Source: Sparassis latifolia
Lineage: Eukaryota; Basidiomycota; Agaricomycetes; Polyporales; Sparassidaceae
Length of the DNA stretch: 64,000 nucleotides
Direction of reading: 5' to 3'
Assembly: GCA_018466975.1 (NCBI GenBank)
Contig: CM031559.1
Coordinates: 1-64,000 of the forward strand
Each line of letters begins with the position of its first letter. The first letter of the stretch is position 1. A model generated the notes under the pieces. The model made no database searches. It was not told where the DNA came from and saw only the letters and a list, made by a program, of their open reading frames with translations. The translations under genes and the position numbers were made by a program. Of this stretch, positions 1 through 14,100 are shown in pieces.

Positions 1-830
1 ATGCCGCAGAATATGGGTCCGTGTCGTCGCCATTTACGCAATTGTATCTGTATGTGGCTCGAACGCTTAAACGCTGTATGCCGCTTAGAAATGTCCGTAT
101 GTCGCCATTTACACTCTGTATGTGGTCTACTATGCCGCTGCCGCTTATCGTACTCTGTATGCTGCCCTGTACTAAGCGCCGATGTCGCCGAGGTATTTTT
201 TGTATGCCACTTAGAAATATTTGTATGCCGCTTAGAAATATTTGTATGCCGTCTACGTACGCTATAACGGTCTACGAACGCGGTATGTGGTCTATAAGCG
301 TCAGATGCGCGCGTATGCGTACTCTATGTGTATAGTACTCTGTAAACGCTGGTATACGCGCCTATAGCGGTCTGTCGCTAGAAGTATTTTTTGTATGCCG
401 CTAGAAATATTTGTATGTCGCTAGAAATATTCGTGATGTGGACTACAAATGTCCGTATGTGGTCTACTTAACGTCAGATGTGGGCTACGACACTCTGTAT
501 GCGGTCTATAGTGGTCTGTAGCACTGTGATGCGTCCATAGCATTCTGTACGCGGTCCGTAGCATTCTGTATGCGGCCTATAGTGGTCTATGGTACTCTGT
601 ATGCGGTCTACTAAATATGACGGTCGATTTTTTATAAATGCGTGATAAATGCGTGACATAATAGATCTACACTAAAAGATAACGCTCTCACCGAACCACT
701 AAACTAAACACTAAACCTGATTCTAATCCTCACCTAATTCTGACTGTAACCAAGCTATAACCAAACACTAATACCTCTAACGTGGTGTGACTCTAATCTA
801 AACCTCTAACGGATACTTGAAATAACGCCG
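1..830. repeat. left-edge partial satellite unit, first ~95 bp divergent
   Basis: From about position 95 this matches a normal unit, including the spacer and CTAAC tract at 676-820. The first ~95 bp match poorly: normal landmarks such as TATGTCGCTAGAAACGCTCG are replaced by related but scrambled text. Some block-B-like variants (TATCGTACTCTG near 147) also occur. Either the array is less homogenised at this edge or the sequence quality drops at a contig end. Confidence 0.75.
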
Positions 831-3800
831 CCTAGTATGTCGCTAGAAGTATTTGTACGCCGTCAGAATATGGGTATGTCGCTAGAAACGCTCGCTTGCC
901 GCTTAAAAGTATTTGTATGCCGCTAGAAATGTCCGTATGTCGCCATTTACACTCTGTATGTGGTCTACTATGCCCGTGACGCCGCTTATCGCACTCTGTA
1001 TGCTGCCTGTAGTAAGCGCCGTATGTCGCTGGAGGTATTTTTTGTATGCCACTTAGAAATATTTGTATGCCGCTTAGAAATATTTGTATGCCATCTACGA
1101 ACGCTTGTACGCGGTCTACGAATGTCGGTATGTGGTCTATAAGCGTCAGATGCGGCTACGACGCCCGTATGCGTGTATAGTACTCTGTATGCGTGTATAG
1201 TACTCTGTAAACGCTGGTATGCGCCTATAGCGGTCTGTCGCTAGAAGTATTTTTTGTATGCCGCTAGAAATATTTGTATGTCGCTAGAAATATTCGTGAT
1301 GTGGACTACAAATGTCCGTATGTGGTCTACTTAACGCTCAGATGTGGCTACGACACTCTGTATGCGGTCTATAGTGGTCTGTAGCACTGCATGATGCGGT
1401 CCATAGCATTCTGTACGCGGTCCGTAGCATTCTGTATGCGGCCTATAGTGGTCTACAGTACTCTGTATGCGGTCTACTAAATATGACGGTCGATTTTTTA
1501 TAAATGCGTGATAAATGCGTGACATAATAGATCTACACGAAAAGATAACGCTCTCACCGAACCACTAAACTAAACACTAAACCTGATTCTAATCCTCACC
1601 TAATTCTGACTGTAACCAAGCTATAACCAAACACTAATACCTCTAACGTGGTGTGACTCTAATCTAAACCTCTAACGGATACTTGAAATAACGCCGCCTA
1701 GTATGTCGCTAGAAGTATTTGTACGCCGTCAGAATATGGGTATGTCGCTAGAAACGCTCGCTTGCCGCTTAAAAGTATTTGTATGCCGCTAGAAATGTCC
1801 GTATGTCGCCATTTACACTCTGTATGTGGTCTACTATGCCCGCACGCCGCTTATCGCACTCTGTATGCTGCCTGTAGTAAGCGCCGTATGTCGCTGGAGG
1901 TATTTTTTGTATGCCACTTAGAAATATTTGTATGCCGCTTAGAAATATTTGTATGCCATCTACGAACGCTTGTACGCGGTCTACGAATGTCGGTATGTGG
2001 TCTATAAGCGTCAGATGCGGCTACGACGCCCGTATGCGTGTATGCGTGTATAGTACTCTGTAAACGCTGGTATGCGCCTATAGCGGTCTGTCGCTAGAAG
2101 TATTTTTGTATGCCGCTAGAAATATTTGTATGTCGCTAGAAATATTCGTGATGTGGACTACAAATGTCCGTATGTGGTCTACTTAACGCTCAGATGTGGG
2201 CTACGACACTCTGTATGCGGTCTATAGTGGTCTGTAGCACTGTGATGCGGTCCATAGCATTCTGTACGCGGTCCGTAGCATTCTGTATGCGGCCTATAGT
2301 GGTCTACAGTACTCTGTATGCGGTCTACTAAATATGACGGTCGATTTTTTATAAATGCGTGATAAATGCGTGACATAATAGATCTACACAAAAGATAACG
2401 CTCTCACCGAACCACTAAACTAAACACTAAACCTGATTCTAATCCTCACCTAATTCTGACTGTAACCAAGCTATAACCAAACACTAATACCTCTAACGTG
2501 GTGTGACTCTAATCTAAACCTCTAACTGATACTGAAATAACGCCGCCTAGTATGTCGCTAGAAGTATTTGTACGCCGTCAGAATATGGGTATGTCGCTAG
2601 AAACGCTCGCTTGCCGCTTAAAAGTATTTGTATGCCGCTAGAATGTCCGTATGTCGCCATTTACACTCTGTATGTGGTCTACTATGCCCGCACGCCGCTT
2701 ATCGCACTCGTATGCTGCCTGTAGTAAGCGCCAGATGTCGCTGAGGTATTTTTGTATGCCACTTAGAAATATTTGTATGCCGCTTAGAAATATTTGTATG
2801 CCATCTACGAACGCTTGTACGTGGTCTACGAATGTCGGTATGTGGTCTATAAGCGTCAGATGCGGCTACGACGCCCGTATGCGTATAGTATGCTGTATAT
2901 AGTACTCTGTAAACGCTGGTATGCGGCCTATAGCGTCTGTCGCTAGAAGTATTTTTTGTATGCCGCTAGAAATATTTGTATGTCGCTAGAAATATTCGTG
3001 ATGTGGACTACAAATGTCCGTATGTGGTCTACTTAACGTCAGATGTGGCTACGACACTCTGTATGCGGTCTATAGTGGTCTGTAGCACTCAGATGCGTCC
3101 ATAGCATTCTGTACGCGTCCGTAGCATTCTGTATGCGGCCTATAGTGGTCTACAGTACTCTGTATGCGGCCTACTAAATATGACGGTCGATTTTTTATAA
3201 ATGCGTGATAAATGCGTGACATAATAGATCTACACGAAAAGATAACGCTCTCACCGAACCACTAAACTAAACACTAAACCTGATTCTAATCCTCACCTAA
3301 TTCTGACTGTAACCAAGCTATAACCAAACACTAATACCTCTAACGTGGTGTGACTCTAATCTAAACCTCTAACGGATACTGAAATAACGCCGCCTAGTAT
3401 GTCGCTTAGAAGTATTTGTACGCCGTCAGAATATGGGTATGTCGCTAGAAACGCTCGCTTGCCGCTTAAAAGTATTTGTATGCCGCTAGAGAATGTCCGT
3501 ATGTCGCCATTTACACTCTGTATGTGGTCTACTATGCCCGCACGCCGCTTATCGCACTCGTATGCTGCCTGTAGTAAGCGCCGTATGTCGCTGAGGTATT
3601 TTTGTATGCCACTTAGAAATATTTGTATGCCGCTTAGAAATATTTGTATGCCATCTACGAACGCTTGTACGCGGGTCTACGAATGTCGGTATGTGGTCTA
3701 TAAGCGTCAGATGCGGCTACGACGCCCGTGATGCGTGTATAGCTGTGTATAGTACTCTGTAAACGCTGGTATGCGCCTATAGCGGTCTGTCGCTAGAAGT

Positions 3801-6800
3801 ATTTTTGTATGCCGCTAGAAATATTTGTATGTCGCTAGAAATATTCGTGATGTGGACTACAAATGTCCGTGATGTGGTCTACTTAACGTCAGATGTGGGC
3901 TACGACACTCTGTATGCGGTCTATAGTGGTCTGTAGCACTGTGATGCGGTCCATAGCATTCTGTACGCGGTCCGTAGCATTCTGTATGCGGCCTATAGTG
4001 GTCTATGGTACTCTGTATGCGGTCTACTAAATATGACGGTCGATTTTTATAAATGCGTGATAAATGCGTGACATAATAGATCTACACGAAAAGATAACGC
4101 TCTCACCGAACCACTAAACTAAACACTAAACCTGATTCTAATCCTCACCTAATTCTGACTGTAACCAAGCTATAACCAAACACTAATACCTCTAACGTGG
4201 TGTGACTCTAATCTAAACCTCTAACGGATACTTGAAATAACGCCGCCTAGTATGTCGCTAGAAGTATTTGTACGCCGTCAGAATATGGGTATGTCGCTAG
4301 AAACGCTCGCTTGCCGCTTAAAAGTATTTGTATGCCGCTAGAAATGTCCGTATGTCGCCATTTACACTCTGTATGTGGTCTACTATGCCCGCACGCCGCT
4401 TATCGCACTCTGTATGCTGCCTGTAGTAAGCGCCGATGTCGCTGGAGGTATTTTTTGTATGCCACTTAGAAATATTTGTATGCCGCTTAGAAATATTTGT
4501 ATGCCATCTACGAACGCTTGTACGCGGTCTACGAATGTCGGTATGTGGTCTATAAGCGTCAGATGCGGCTACGACGCCCGTATGCGTGTATAGTACTCTG
4601 TATGCGTGTATAGTACTCTGTAAACGCTGGTATGCGGCCTATAGCGGTCTGTCGCTAGTAGTTTTTTGTATGCCGCTTAGAAATATTTGTATGTCGCTAG
4701 AAATATTCGTGATGTGGACTACAAATGTCCGTATGTGGTCTACTTAACGTCAGATGTGGCTACGACACTCTGTATGCGGTCTATAGTGGTCTGTAGCACT
4801 GTGATGCGGTCCATAGCATTCTGTACGCGGTCCGTAGCATTCTGTATGCGGCCTATAGTGGTCTATGGTACTCTGTATGCGGTCTACTAAATATGACGGT
4901 CGATTTTTTATAAATGCGTGATAAATGCGTGACATAATAGATCTACACGAAAAGATAACGCTCTCACCGAACCACTAAACTAAACACTAAACCTGATTCT
5001 AATCCTCACCTAATTCTGACTGTAACCAAGCTATAACCAAACACTAATACCTCTAACGTGGTGTGACTCTAATCTAAACCTCTAACGGATACTGAAATAA
5101 CGCCGCCTAGTATGTCGCTAGAAGTATTTGTACGCCGTCAGAATATGGGTATGTCGCTAGAAACGCTCGCTTGCCGCTTAAAAGTATTTGTATGCCGCTA
5201 GAATGTCCGTATGTCGCCATTTACACTCTGTATGTGGTCTACTATGCCCGCACGCCGCTTATCGCACTCTGTATGCTGCCTGTAGTAAGCGCCGTATGTC
5301 GCTGAGGTATTTTTTGTATGCCACTTAGAAATATTTGTATGCCGCTTAGAAATATTTGTATGCCATCTACGAACGCTTGTACGTGGTCTACGAATGTCGG
5401 TATGTGGTCTATAAGCGTCAGATGCGGCTACGACGCCCGTATGCGTGTATAGTACTCTGTATGCGTGTATAGTACTCTGTAAACGCTGGTATGCGCCTAT
5501 AGCGGTCTGTCGCTAGAAGTATTTTTGTATGCCGCTAGAAATATTTGTATGTCGCTAGAAATATTCGTGATGTGGACTACAAATGTCCGTGTATGTGGTC
5601 TACTTAACGTCAGATGTGGGCTACGACACTCTGTATGCGGTCTATAGTGGTCTGTAGCACTGTGATGCGTCCATAGCATTCTGTACGCGGTCCGTAGCAT
5701 TCTGTATGCGGCCTATAGTGGTCTACAGTACTCTGTATGCGGTCTACTAAATATGACGGTCGATTTTTTATAAATGCGTGATAAATGCGTGACATAATAG
5801 ATCTACACGAAAAGATAACGCTCTCACCGAACCACTAAACTAAACACTAAACCTGATTCTAATCCTCACCTAATTCTGACTGTAACCAAGCTATAACCAA
5901 ACACTAATACCTCTAACGTGGTGTGACTCTAATCTAAACCTCTAACGGATACTTGAAATAACGCCGCCTAGTATGTCGCTAGAAGTATTTGTACGCCGTC
6001 AGAATATGGGTATGTCGCTAGAAACGCTCGCTTGCCGCTTAAAAGTATTTGTATGCCGCTAGAAATGTCCGTATGTCGCCATTTACACTCTGTATGTGGT
6101 CTACTATGCCCGCACGCCGCTTATCGCACTTCTGTATGCTGCCTGTAGTAAGCGCCGTATGTCGCTGGAGGTATTTTTGTATGCCACTTAGAAATATTTG
6201 TATGCCGCTTAGAAATATTTGTATGCCATCTACGAACGCTTGTACGCGGTCTACGAATGTCGGTATGTGGTCTATAAGCGTCAGATGCGGCTACGACGCC
6301 CGCGTATATAGTACTCTGTATGCGTGTATAGTACTCTGTAAACGCTGGTATGCGGCCTATAGCGGTCTGTCGCTAGAAGTATTTTTTGTATGCCGCTAGA
6401 AATATTTGTATGTCGCTAGAAATATTCGATGATGTGGACTACAAATGTCCGTATGTGGTCTACTTAACGTCAGATGTGGGCTACGACACTCTGTATGCGG
6501 TCTATAGTGGTCTGTAGCACTGTGATGCGGTCCATAGCATTCTGTACGCGTCCGTAGCATTCTGTATGCGGCCTATAGTGGTCTATGGTACTCTGTATGC
6601 GGTCTACTAAATATGACGGTCGATTTTTTATAAATGCGTGATAAATGCGTGACATAATAGATCTACACGAAAAGATAACGCTCTCACCGAACCACTAAAC
6701 TAAACACTAAACCTGATTCTAATCCTCACCTAATTCTGACTGTAACCAAGCTATAACCAAACACTAATACCTCTAACGTGGTGTGACTCTAATCTAAACC

Positions 6801-9800
6801 TCTAACGGATACTTGAAATAACGCCGCCTAGTATGTCGCTAGAAGTATTTGTACGCCGTCAGAATATGGGTATGTCGCTAGAAACGCTCGCTTGCCGCTT
6901 AAAAGTATTTGTATGCCGCTAGAATGTCCGTATGTCGCCATTTACACTCTGTATGTGGTCTACTATGCCCGCACGCCGCTTATCGCACTCTGTATGCTGC
7001 CTGTAGTAAGCGCCGTATGTCGCTGGAGGTATTTTTTGTATGCCACTTAGAAATATTTGTATGCCGCTTAGAAATATTTGTATGCCATCTACGAACGCTT
7101 GTACGCGGTCTACGAATGTCGGTATGTGGTCTATAAGCGTCAGATGCGGCTACGACGCCCGTGATGCGTGTATAGTACTCTGCGTGTATAGTACTCTGTA
7201 AACGCTGGTATGCGGCCTATAGCGGTCTGTCGCTAGAAGTATTTTTGTATGCCGCTAGAAATATTTGTATGTCGCTAGAAATATTCGTGATGTGGACTAC
7301 AAATGTCCGTGTATGTGGTCTACTTAACGTCAGATGTGGCTACGACACTCTGTATGCGGTCTATAGTGGTCTGTAGCACTGTGATGCGGTCCATAGCATT
7401 CTGTACGCGTCCGTAGCATTCTGTATGCGGCCTATAGTGGTCTATGGTACTCTGTATGCGGTCTACTAAATATGACGGTCGATTTTTTATAAATGCGTGA
7501 TAAATGCGTGACATAATAGATCTACACGAAAAGATAACGCTCTCACCGAACCACTAAACTAAACACTAAACCTGATTCTAATCCTCACCTAATTCTGACT
7601 GTAACCAAGCTATAACCAAACACTAATACCTCTAACGTGGTGTGACTCTAATCTAAACCTCTAACGGATACTTGAAATAACGCCGCCTAGTATGTCGCTA
7701 GAAGTATTTGTACGCCGTCAGAATATGGGTATGTCGCTTAAACGCTCGCTTGCCGCTTAAAAGTATTTGTATGCCGCTAGAATGTCCGTATGTCGCCATT
7801 TACACTCTGTATGTGGTCTACTATGCCCGCACGCCGCTTATCGCACTCTGTATGCTGCCTGTAGTAAGCGCCGTATGTCGCTGGAGGTATTTTTTGTATG
7901 CCACTTAGAAATATTTGTATGCCGCTAGAAATATTTGTATGCCATCTACGAACGCTTGTACGCGGGTCTACGAATGTCGGTATGTGGTCTATAAGCGTCA
8001 GATGCGGCTACGACGCCCGTATGCGTAGTATAGTACTCTGTATGCGTGTATAGTACTCTGTAAACGCTGGTATGCGGCCTATAGCGGTCTGTCGCTAGAA
8101 GTATTTTTTGTATGCCGCTAGAAATATTTGTATGTCGCTAGAAATATTCGTGATGTGGACTACAAATGTCCGTATGTGGTCTACTTAACGTCAGATGTGG
8201 GCTACGACACTCTGTATGCGGTCTATAGTGGTCTGTAGCACTGTGATGCGGTCCATAGCATTCTGTACGCGGTCCGTAGCATTCTGTATGCGGCCTATAG
8301 TGGTCTATGGTACTCTGTATGCGGTCTACTAAATATGACGGTCGATTTTTATAAATGCGTGATAAATGCGTGACATAATAGATCTACACGAAAAGATAAC
8401 GCTCTCACCGAACCACTAAACTAAACACTAAACCTGATTCTAATCCTCACCTAATTCTGACTGTAACCAAGCTATAACCAAACACTAATACCTCTAACGT
8501 GGTGTGACTCTAATCTAAACCTCTAACGGATACTTGAAATAACGCCGCCTAGTATGTCGCTAGAAGTATTTGTACGCCGTCAGAATATGGGTATGTCGCT
8601 AGAAACGCTCGCTTGCCGCTTAAAAGTATTTGTATGCCGCTAGAATGTCCGTATGTCGCCATTTACACTCTGTATGTGGTCTACTATGCCCGCACGCCGC
8701 TTATCGCACTCGTATGCTGCCTGTAGTAAGCGCCGTATGTCGCTGAGGTATTTTTTGTATGCCACTTAGAAATATTTGTATGCCGCTTAGAAATATTTGT
8801 ATGCCATCTACGAACGCTTGTACGCGGTCTACGAATGTCGGTATGTGGTCTATAAGCGTCAGATGCGCGCTACGACGCCCGTATGCGTGTATAGTACTGC
8901 GTGTATAGTACTCTGTAAACGCTGGTATGCGGCCTATAGCGGTCTGTCGCTAGAAGTATTTTTGTATGCCGCTAGAAATATTTGTATGTCGCTAGAAATA
9001 TTCGTGATGTGGACTACAAATGTCCGTATGTGGTCTACTTAACGTCAGATGTGGGCTACGACACTCTGTATGCGGTCTATAGTGGTCTGTAGCACTGTGA
9101 TGCGGTCCATAGCATTCTGTACGCGTCCGTAGCATTCTGTATGCGGCCTATAGTGGTCTATGGTACTCTGTATGCGGTCTACTAAATATGACGGTCGATT
9201 TTTTATAAATGCGTGATAAATGCGTGACATAATAGATCTACACGAAAAGATAACGCTCTCACCGAACCACTAAACTAAACACTAAACCTGATTCTAATCC
9301 TCACCTAATTCTGACTGTAACCAAGCTATAACCAAACACTAATACCTCTAACGTGGTGTGACTCTAATCTAAACCTCTAACGGATACTTGAAATAACGCC
9401 GCCTAGTATGTCGCTAGAAGTATTTGTACGCCGTCAGAATATGGGTATGTCGCTAGAAACGCTCGCTTGCCGCTTAAAAGTATTTGTATGCCGCTAGAAA
9501 TGTCCGTATGTCGCCATTTACACTCTGTATGTGGTCTACTATGCCCGCACGCCGCTTATCGCACTCTGTATGCTGCCTGTAGTAAGCGCCGTATGTCGCT
9601 GGAGGTATTTTTTGTATGCCACTTAGAAATATTTGTATGCCGCTTAGAAATATTTGTATGCCATCTACGAACGCTTGTACGCGGTCTACGAATGTCGGTA
9701 TGTGGTCTATAAGCGTCAGATGCGGCTACGACGCCCGTATGCGTATAGTACTCTGTATGCGTGTATAGTACTCTGTAAACGCTGGTATGCGGCCTATAGC

Positions 9801-10263
9801 GGTCTGTCGCTAGAAGTATTTTTTGTATGCCGCTTAGAAATATTTGTATGTCGCTAGAAATATTCGTGATGTGGACTACAAATGTCCGTATGTGGTCTAC
9901 TTAACGTCAGATGTGGCTACGACACTCTGTATGCGGTCTATAGTGGTCTGTAGCACTGTGATGCGGTCCATAGCATTCTGTACGCGGTCCGTAGCATTCT
10001 GTATGCGGCCTATAGTGGTCTATGGTACTCTGTATGCGGTCTACTAAATATGACGGTCGATTTTTTATAAATGCGTGATAAATGCGTGACATAATAGATC
10101 TACACGAAAAGATAACGCTCTCACCGAACCACTAAACTAAACACTAAACCTGATTCTAATCCTCACCTAATTCTGACTGTAACCAAGCTATAACCAAACA
10201 CTAATACCTCTAACGTGGTGTGACTCTAATCTAAACCTCTAACGGATACTTGAAATAACGCCG

Positions 10264-11122
10264 CCTAGTATGTCGCTAGAAGTATTTGTACGCCGTCAGA
10301 ATATGGGTATGTCGCTAGAAACGCTCGCTTGCCGCTTAAAAGTATTTGTATGCCGCTAGAATGTCCGTATGTCGCCATTTACACTCTGTATGTGGTCTAC
10401 TATGCCCGCACGCCGCTTATCGCACTCTGTATGCTGCCTGTAGTAAGCGCCGTATGTCGCTGGAGGTATTTTTTGTATGCCACTTAGAAATATTTGTATG
10501 CCGCTTAGAAATATTTGTATGCCATCTACGAACGCTTGTACGCGGTCTACGAATGTCGGTATGTGGTCTATAAGCGTCAGATGCGGCTACGACGCCCGTA
10601 TGCGTGTATAGTACTCTGTATGTATAGTACTCTGTAAACGCTGGTATGCGGCCTATAGCGGTCTGTCGCTAGAAGTATTTTTTGTATGCCGCTTAGAAAT
10701 ATTTGTATGTCGCTAGAAATATTCGTGATGTGGACTACAAATGTCCGTATGTGGTCTACTTAACGTCAGATGTGGGCTACGACACTCTGTATGCGGTCTA
10801 TAGTGGTCTGTAGCACTGTGATGCGGTCCATAGCATTCTGTACGCGTCCGTAGCATTCTGTATGCGGCCTATAGTGGTCTATGGTACTCTGTATGCGGTC
10901 TACTAAATATGACGGTCGATTTTTTATAAATGCGTGATAAATGCGTGACATAATAGATCTACACGAAAAGATAACGCTCTCACCGAACCACTAAACTAAA
11001 CACTAAACCTGATTCTAATCCTCACCTAATTCTGACTGTAACCAAGCTATAACCAAACACTAATACCTCTAACGTGGTGTGACTCTAATCTAAACCTCTA
11101 ACGGATACTTGAAATAACGCCG
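10264..11122. repeat. representative block A unit (859 bp)
   Basis: Given as a reference copy for block A. The monomer domain runs from 10269 to about 10895. The spacer (about 10896-11122) holds the poly-T/ATAAATGCG stretch, the TAGATCTA palindrome, then the C-rich CTAAAC tract at 10985-11105. The stretch just before TCTGTAAACGCTGG (about 10599-10630) is the segment that varies most from unit to unit. Confidence 0.85.
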
Positions 11123-14100
11123 CCTAGTATGTCGCTAGAAGTATTTGTACGCCGTCAGAATATGGGTATGTCGCTAGAAACGCTCGCTTGCCGCTTAAAA
11201 GTATTTGTATGCCGCTAGAAATGTCCGTATGTCGCCATTTACACTCTGTATGTGGTCTACTATGCCCGCACGCCGCTTATCGCACTCGTATGCTGCCTGT
11301 AGTAAGCGCCGTATGTCGCTGAGGTATTTTTGTATGCCACTTAGAAATATTTGTATGCCGCTTAGAAATATTTGTATGCCATCTACGAACGCTTGTACGC
11401 GGTCTACGAATGTCGGTATGTGGTCTATAAGCGTCAGATGCGGCTACGACGCCGTATGCGTGTATAGTACTGTATGTATATAGTACTCTGTAAACGCTGG
11501 TATGCGGCCTATAGCGGTCTGTCGCTAGAAGTATTTTTGTATGCCGCTAGAAATATTTGTATGTCGCTAGAAATATTCGTGATGTGGACTACAAATGTCC
11601 GTATGTGGTCTACTTAACGTCAGATGTGGGCTACGACACTCTGTATGCGGTCTATAGTGGTCTGTAGCACTGTGATGCGTCCATAGCATTCTGTACGCGG
11701 TCCGTAGCATTCTGTATGCGGCCTATAGTGGTCTATGGTACTCTGTATGCGGTCTACTAAATATGACGGTCGATTTTTTATAAATGCGTGATAAATGCGT
11801 GACATAATAGATCTACACGAAAAGATAACGCTCTCACCGAACCACTAAACTAAACACTAAACCTGATTCTAATCCTCACCTAATTCTGACTGTAACCAAG
11901 CTATAACCAAACACTAATACCTCTAACGTGGTGTGACTCTAATCTAAACCTCTAACGGATACTTGAAATAACGCCGCCTAGTATGTCGCTAGAAGTATTT
12001 GTACGCCGTCAGAATATGGGTATGTCGCTAGAAACGCTCGCTTGCCGCTTAAAAGTATTTGTATGCCGCTAGAATGTCCGTATGTCGCCATTTACACTCT
12101 GTATGTGGTCTACTATGCCCGCACGCCGCTTATCGCACTCTGTATGCTGCCTGTAGTAAGCGCCGTATGTCGCTGGAGGTATTTTTTGTATGCCACTTAG
12201 AAATATTTGTATGCCGCTTAGAAATATTTGTATGCCATCTACGAACGCTTGTACGCGGGTCTACGAATGTCGGTATGTGGTCTATAAGCGTCAGATGCGG
12301 CTACGACGCCCGTATGCGTGTATAGTACTCTGTATGCGTGTATAGTACTCTGTAAACGCTGGTATGCGGCCTATAGCGGTCTGTCGCTAGAAGTATTTTT
12401 TGTATGCCGCTTAGAAATATTTGTATGTCGCTAGAAATATTCGTGATGTGGACTACAAATGTCCGTATGTGGTCTACTTAACGTCAGATGTGGGCTACGA
12501 CACTCTGTATGCGGTCTATAGTGGTCTGTAGCACTGTGATGCGGTCCATAGCATTCTGTACGCGGTCCGTAGCATTCTGTATGCGGCCTATAGTGGTCTA
12601 TGGTACTCTGTATGCGGTCTACTAAATATGACGGTCGATTTTTTATAAATGCGTGATAAATGCGTGACATAATAGATCTACACGAAAAGATAACGCTCTC
12701 ACCGAACCACTAAACTAAACACTAAACCTGATTCTAATCCTCACCTAATTCTGACTGTAACCAAGCTATAACCAAACACTAATACCTCTAACGTGGTGTG
12801 ACTCTAATCTAAACCTCTAACGGATACTTGAAATAACGCCGCCTAGTATGTCGCTAGAAGTATTTGTACGCCGTCAGAATATGGGTATGTCGCTAGAAAC
12901 GCTCGCTTGCCGCTTAAAAGTATTTGTATGCCGCTAGAAATGTCCGTATGTCGCCATTTACACTCTGTATGTGGTCTACTATGCCCGCACGCCGCTTATC
13001 GCACTCTGTATGCTGCCTGTAGTAAGCGCCGGTATGTCGCTGGAGGTATTTTTTGTATGCCACTTAGAAATATTTGTATGCCGCTTAGAAATATTTGTAT
13101 GCCATCTACGAACGCTTGTACGCGGTCTACGAATGTCGGTATGTGGTCTATAAGCGTCAGATGCGGCTACGACGCCCGTATGCGTGTATAGTACTCTGTA
13201 TGTATAGTACTCTGTAAACGCTGGTATGCGGCCTATAGCGGTCTGTCGCTAGAAGTATTTTTGTATGCCGCTTAGAAATATTTGTATGTCGCTAGAAATA
13301 TTCGTGATGTGGACTACAAATGTCCGTATGTGGTCTACTTAACGTCAGATGTGGGCTACGACACTCTGTATGCGGTCTATAGTGGTCTGTAGCACTGTGA
13401 TGCGGTCCATAGCATTCTGTACGCGGTCCGTAGCATTCTGTATGCGCCTATAGTGGTCTATGGTACTCTGTATGCGGTCTACTAAATATGACGGTCGATT
13501 TTTTATAAATGCGTGATAAATGCGTGACATAATAGATCTACACGAAAAGATAACGCTCTCACCGAACCACTAAACTAAACACTAAACCTGATTCTAATCC
13601 TCACCTAATTCTGACTGTAACCAAGCTATAACCAAACACTAATACCTCTAACGTGGTGTGACTCTAATCTAAACCTCTAACGGATACTTGAAATAACGCC
13701 GCCTAGTATGTCGCTAGAAGTATTTGTACGCCGTCAGAATATGGGTATGTCGCTAGAAACGCTCGCTTGCCGCTTAAAAGTATTTGTATGCCGCTAGAAT
13801 GTCCGTATGTCGCCATTTACACTCTGTATGTGGTCTACTATGCCCGCACGCCGCTTATCGCACTCTGTATGCTGCCTGTAGTAAGCGCCGTATGTCGCTG
13901 GAGGTATTTTTTGTATGCCACTTAGAAATATTTGTATGCCGCTTAGAAATATTTGTATGCCATCTACGAACGCTTGTACGCGGTCTACGAATGTCGGTAT
14001 GTGGTCTATAAGCGTCAGATGCGGCTACGACGCCCGTATGCGTACTCTGTATAGTACTCTGTGCGTATAGTACTCTGTAAACGCTGGTATGCGGCCTATA

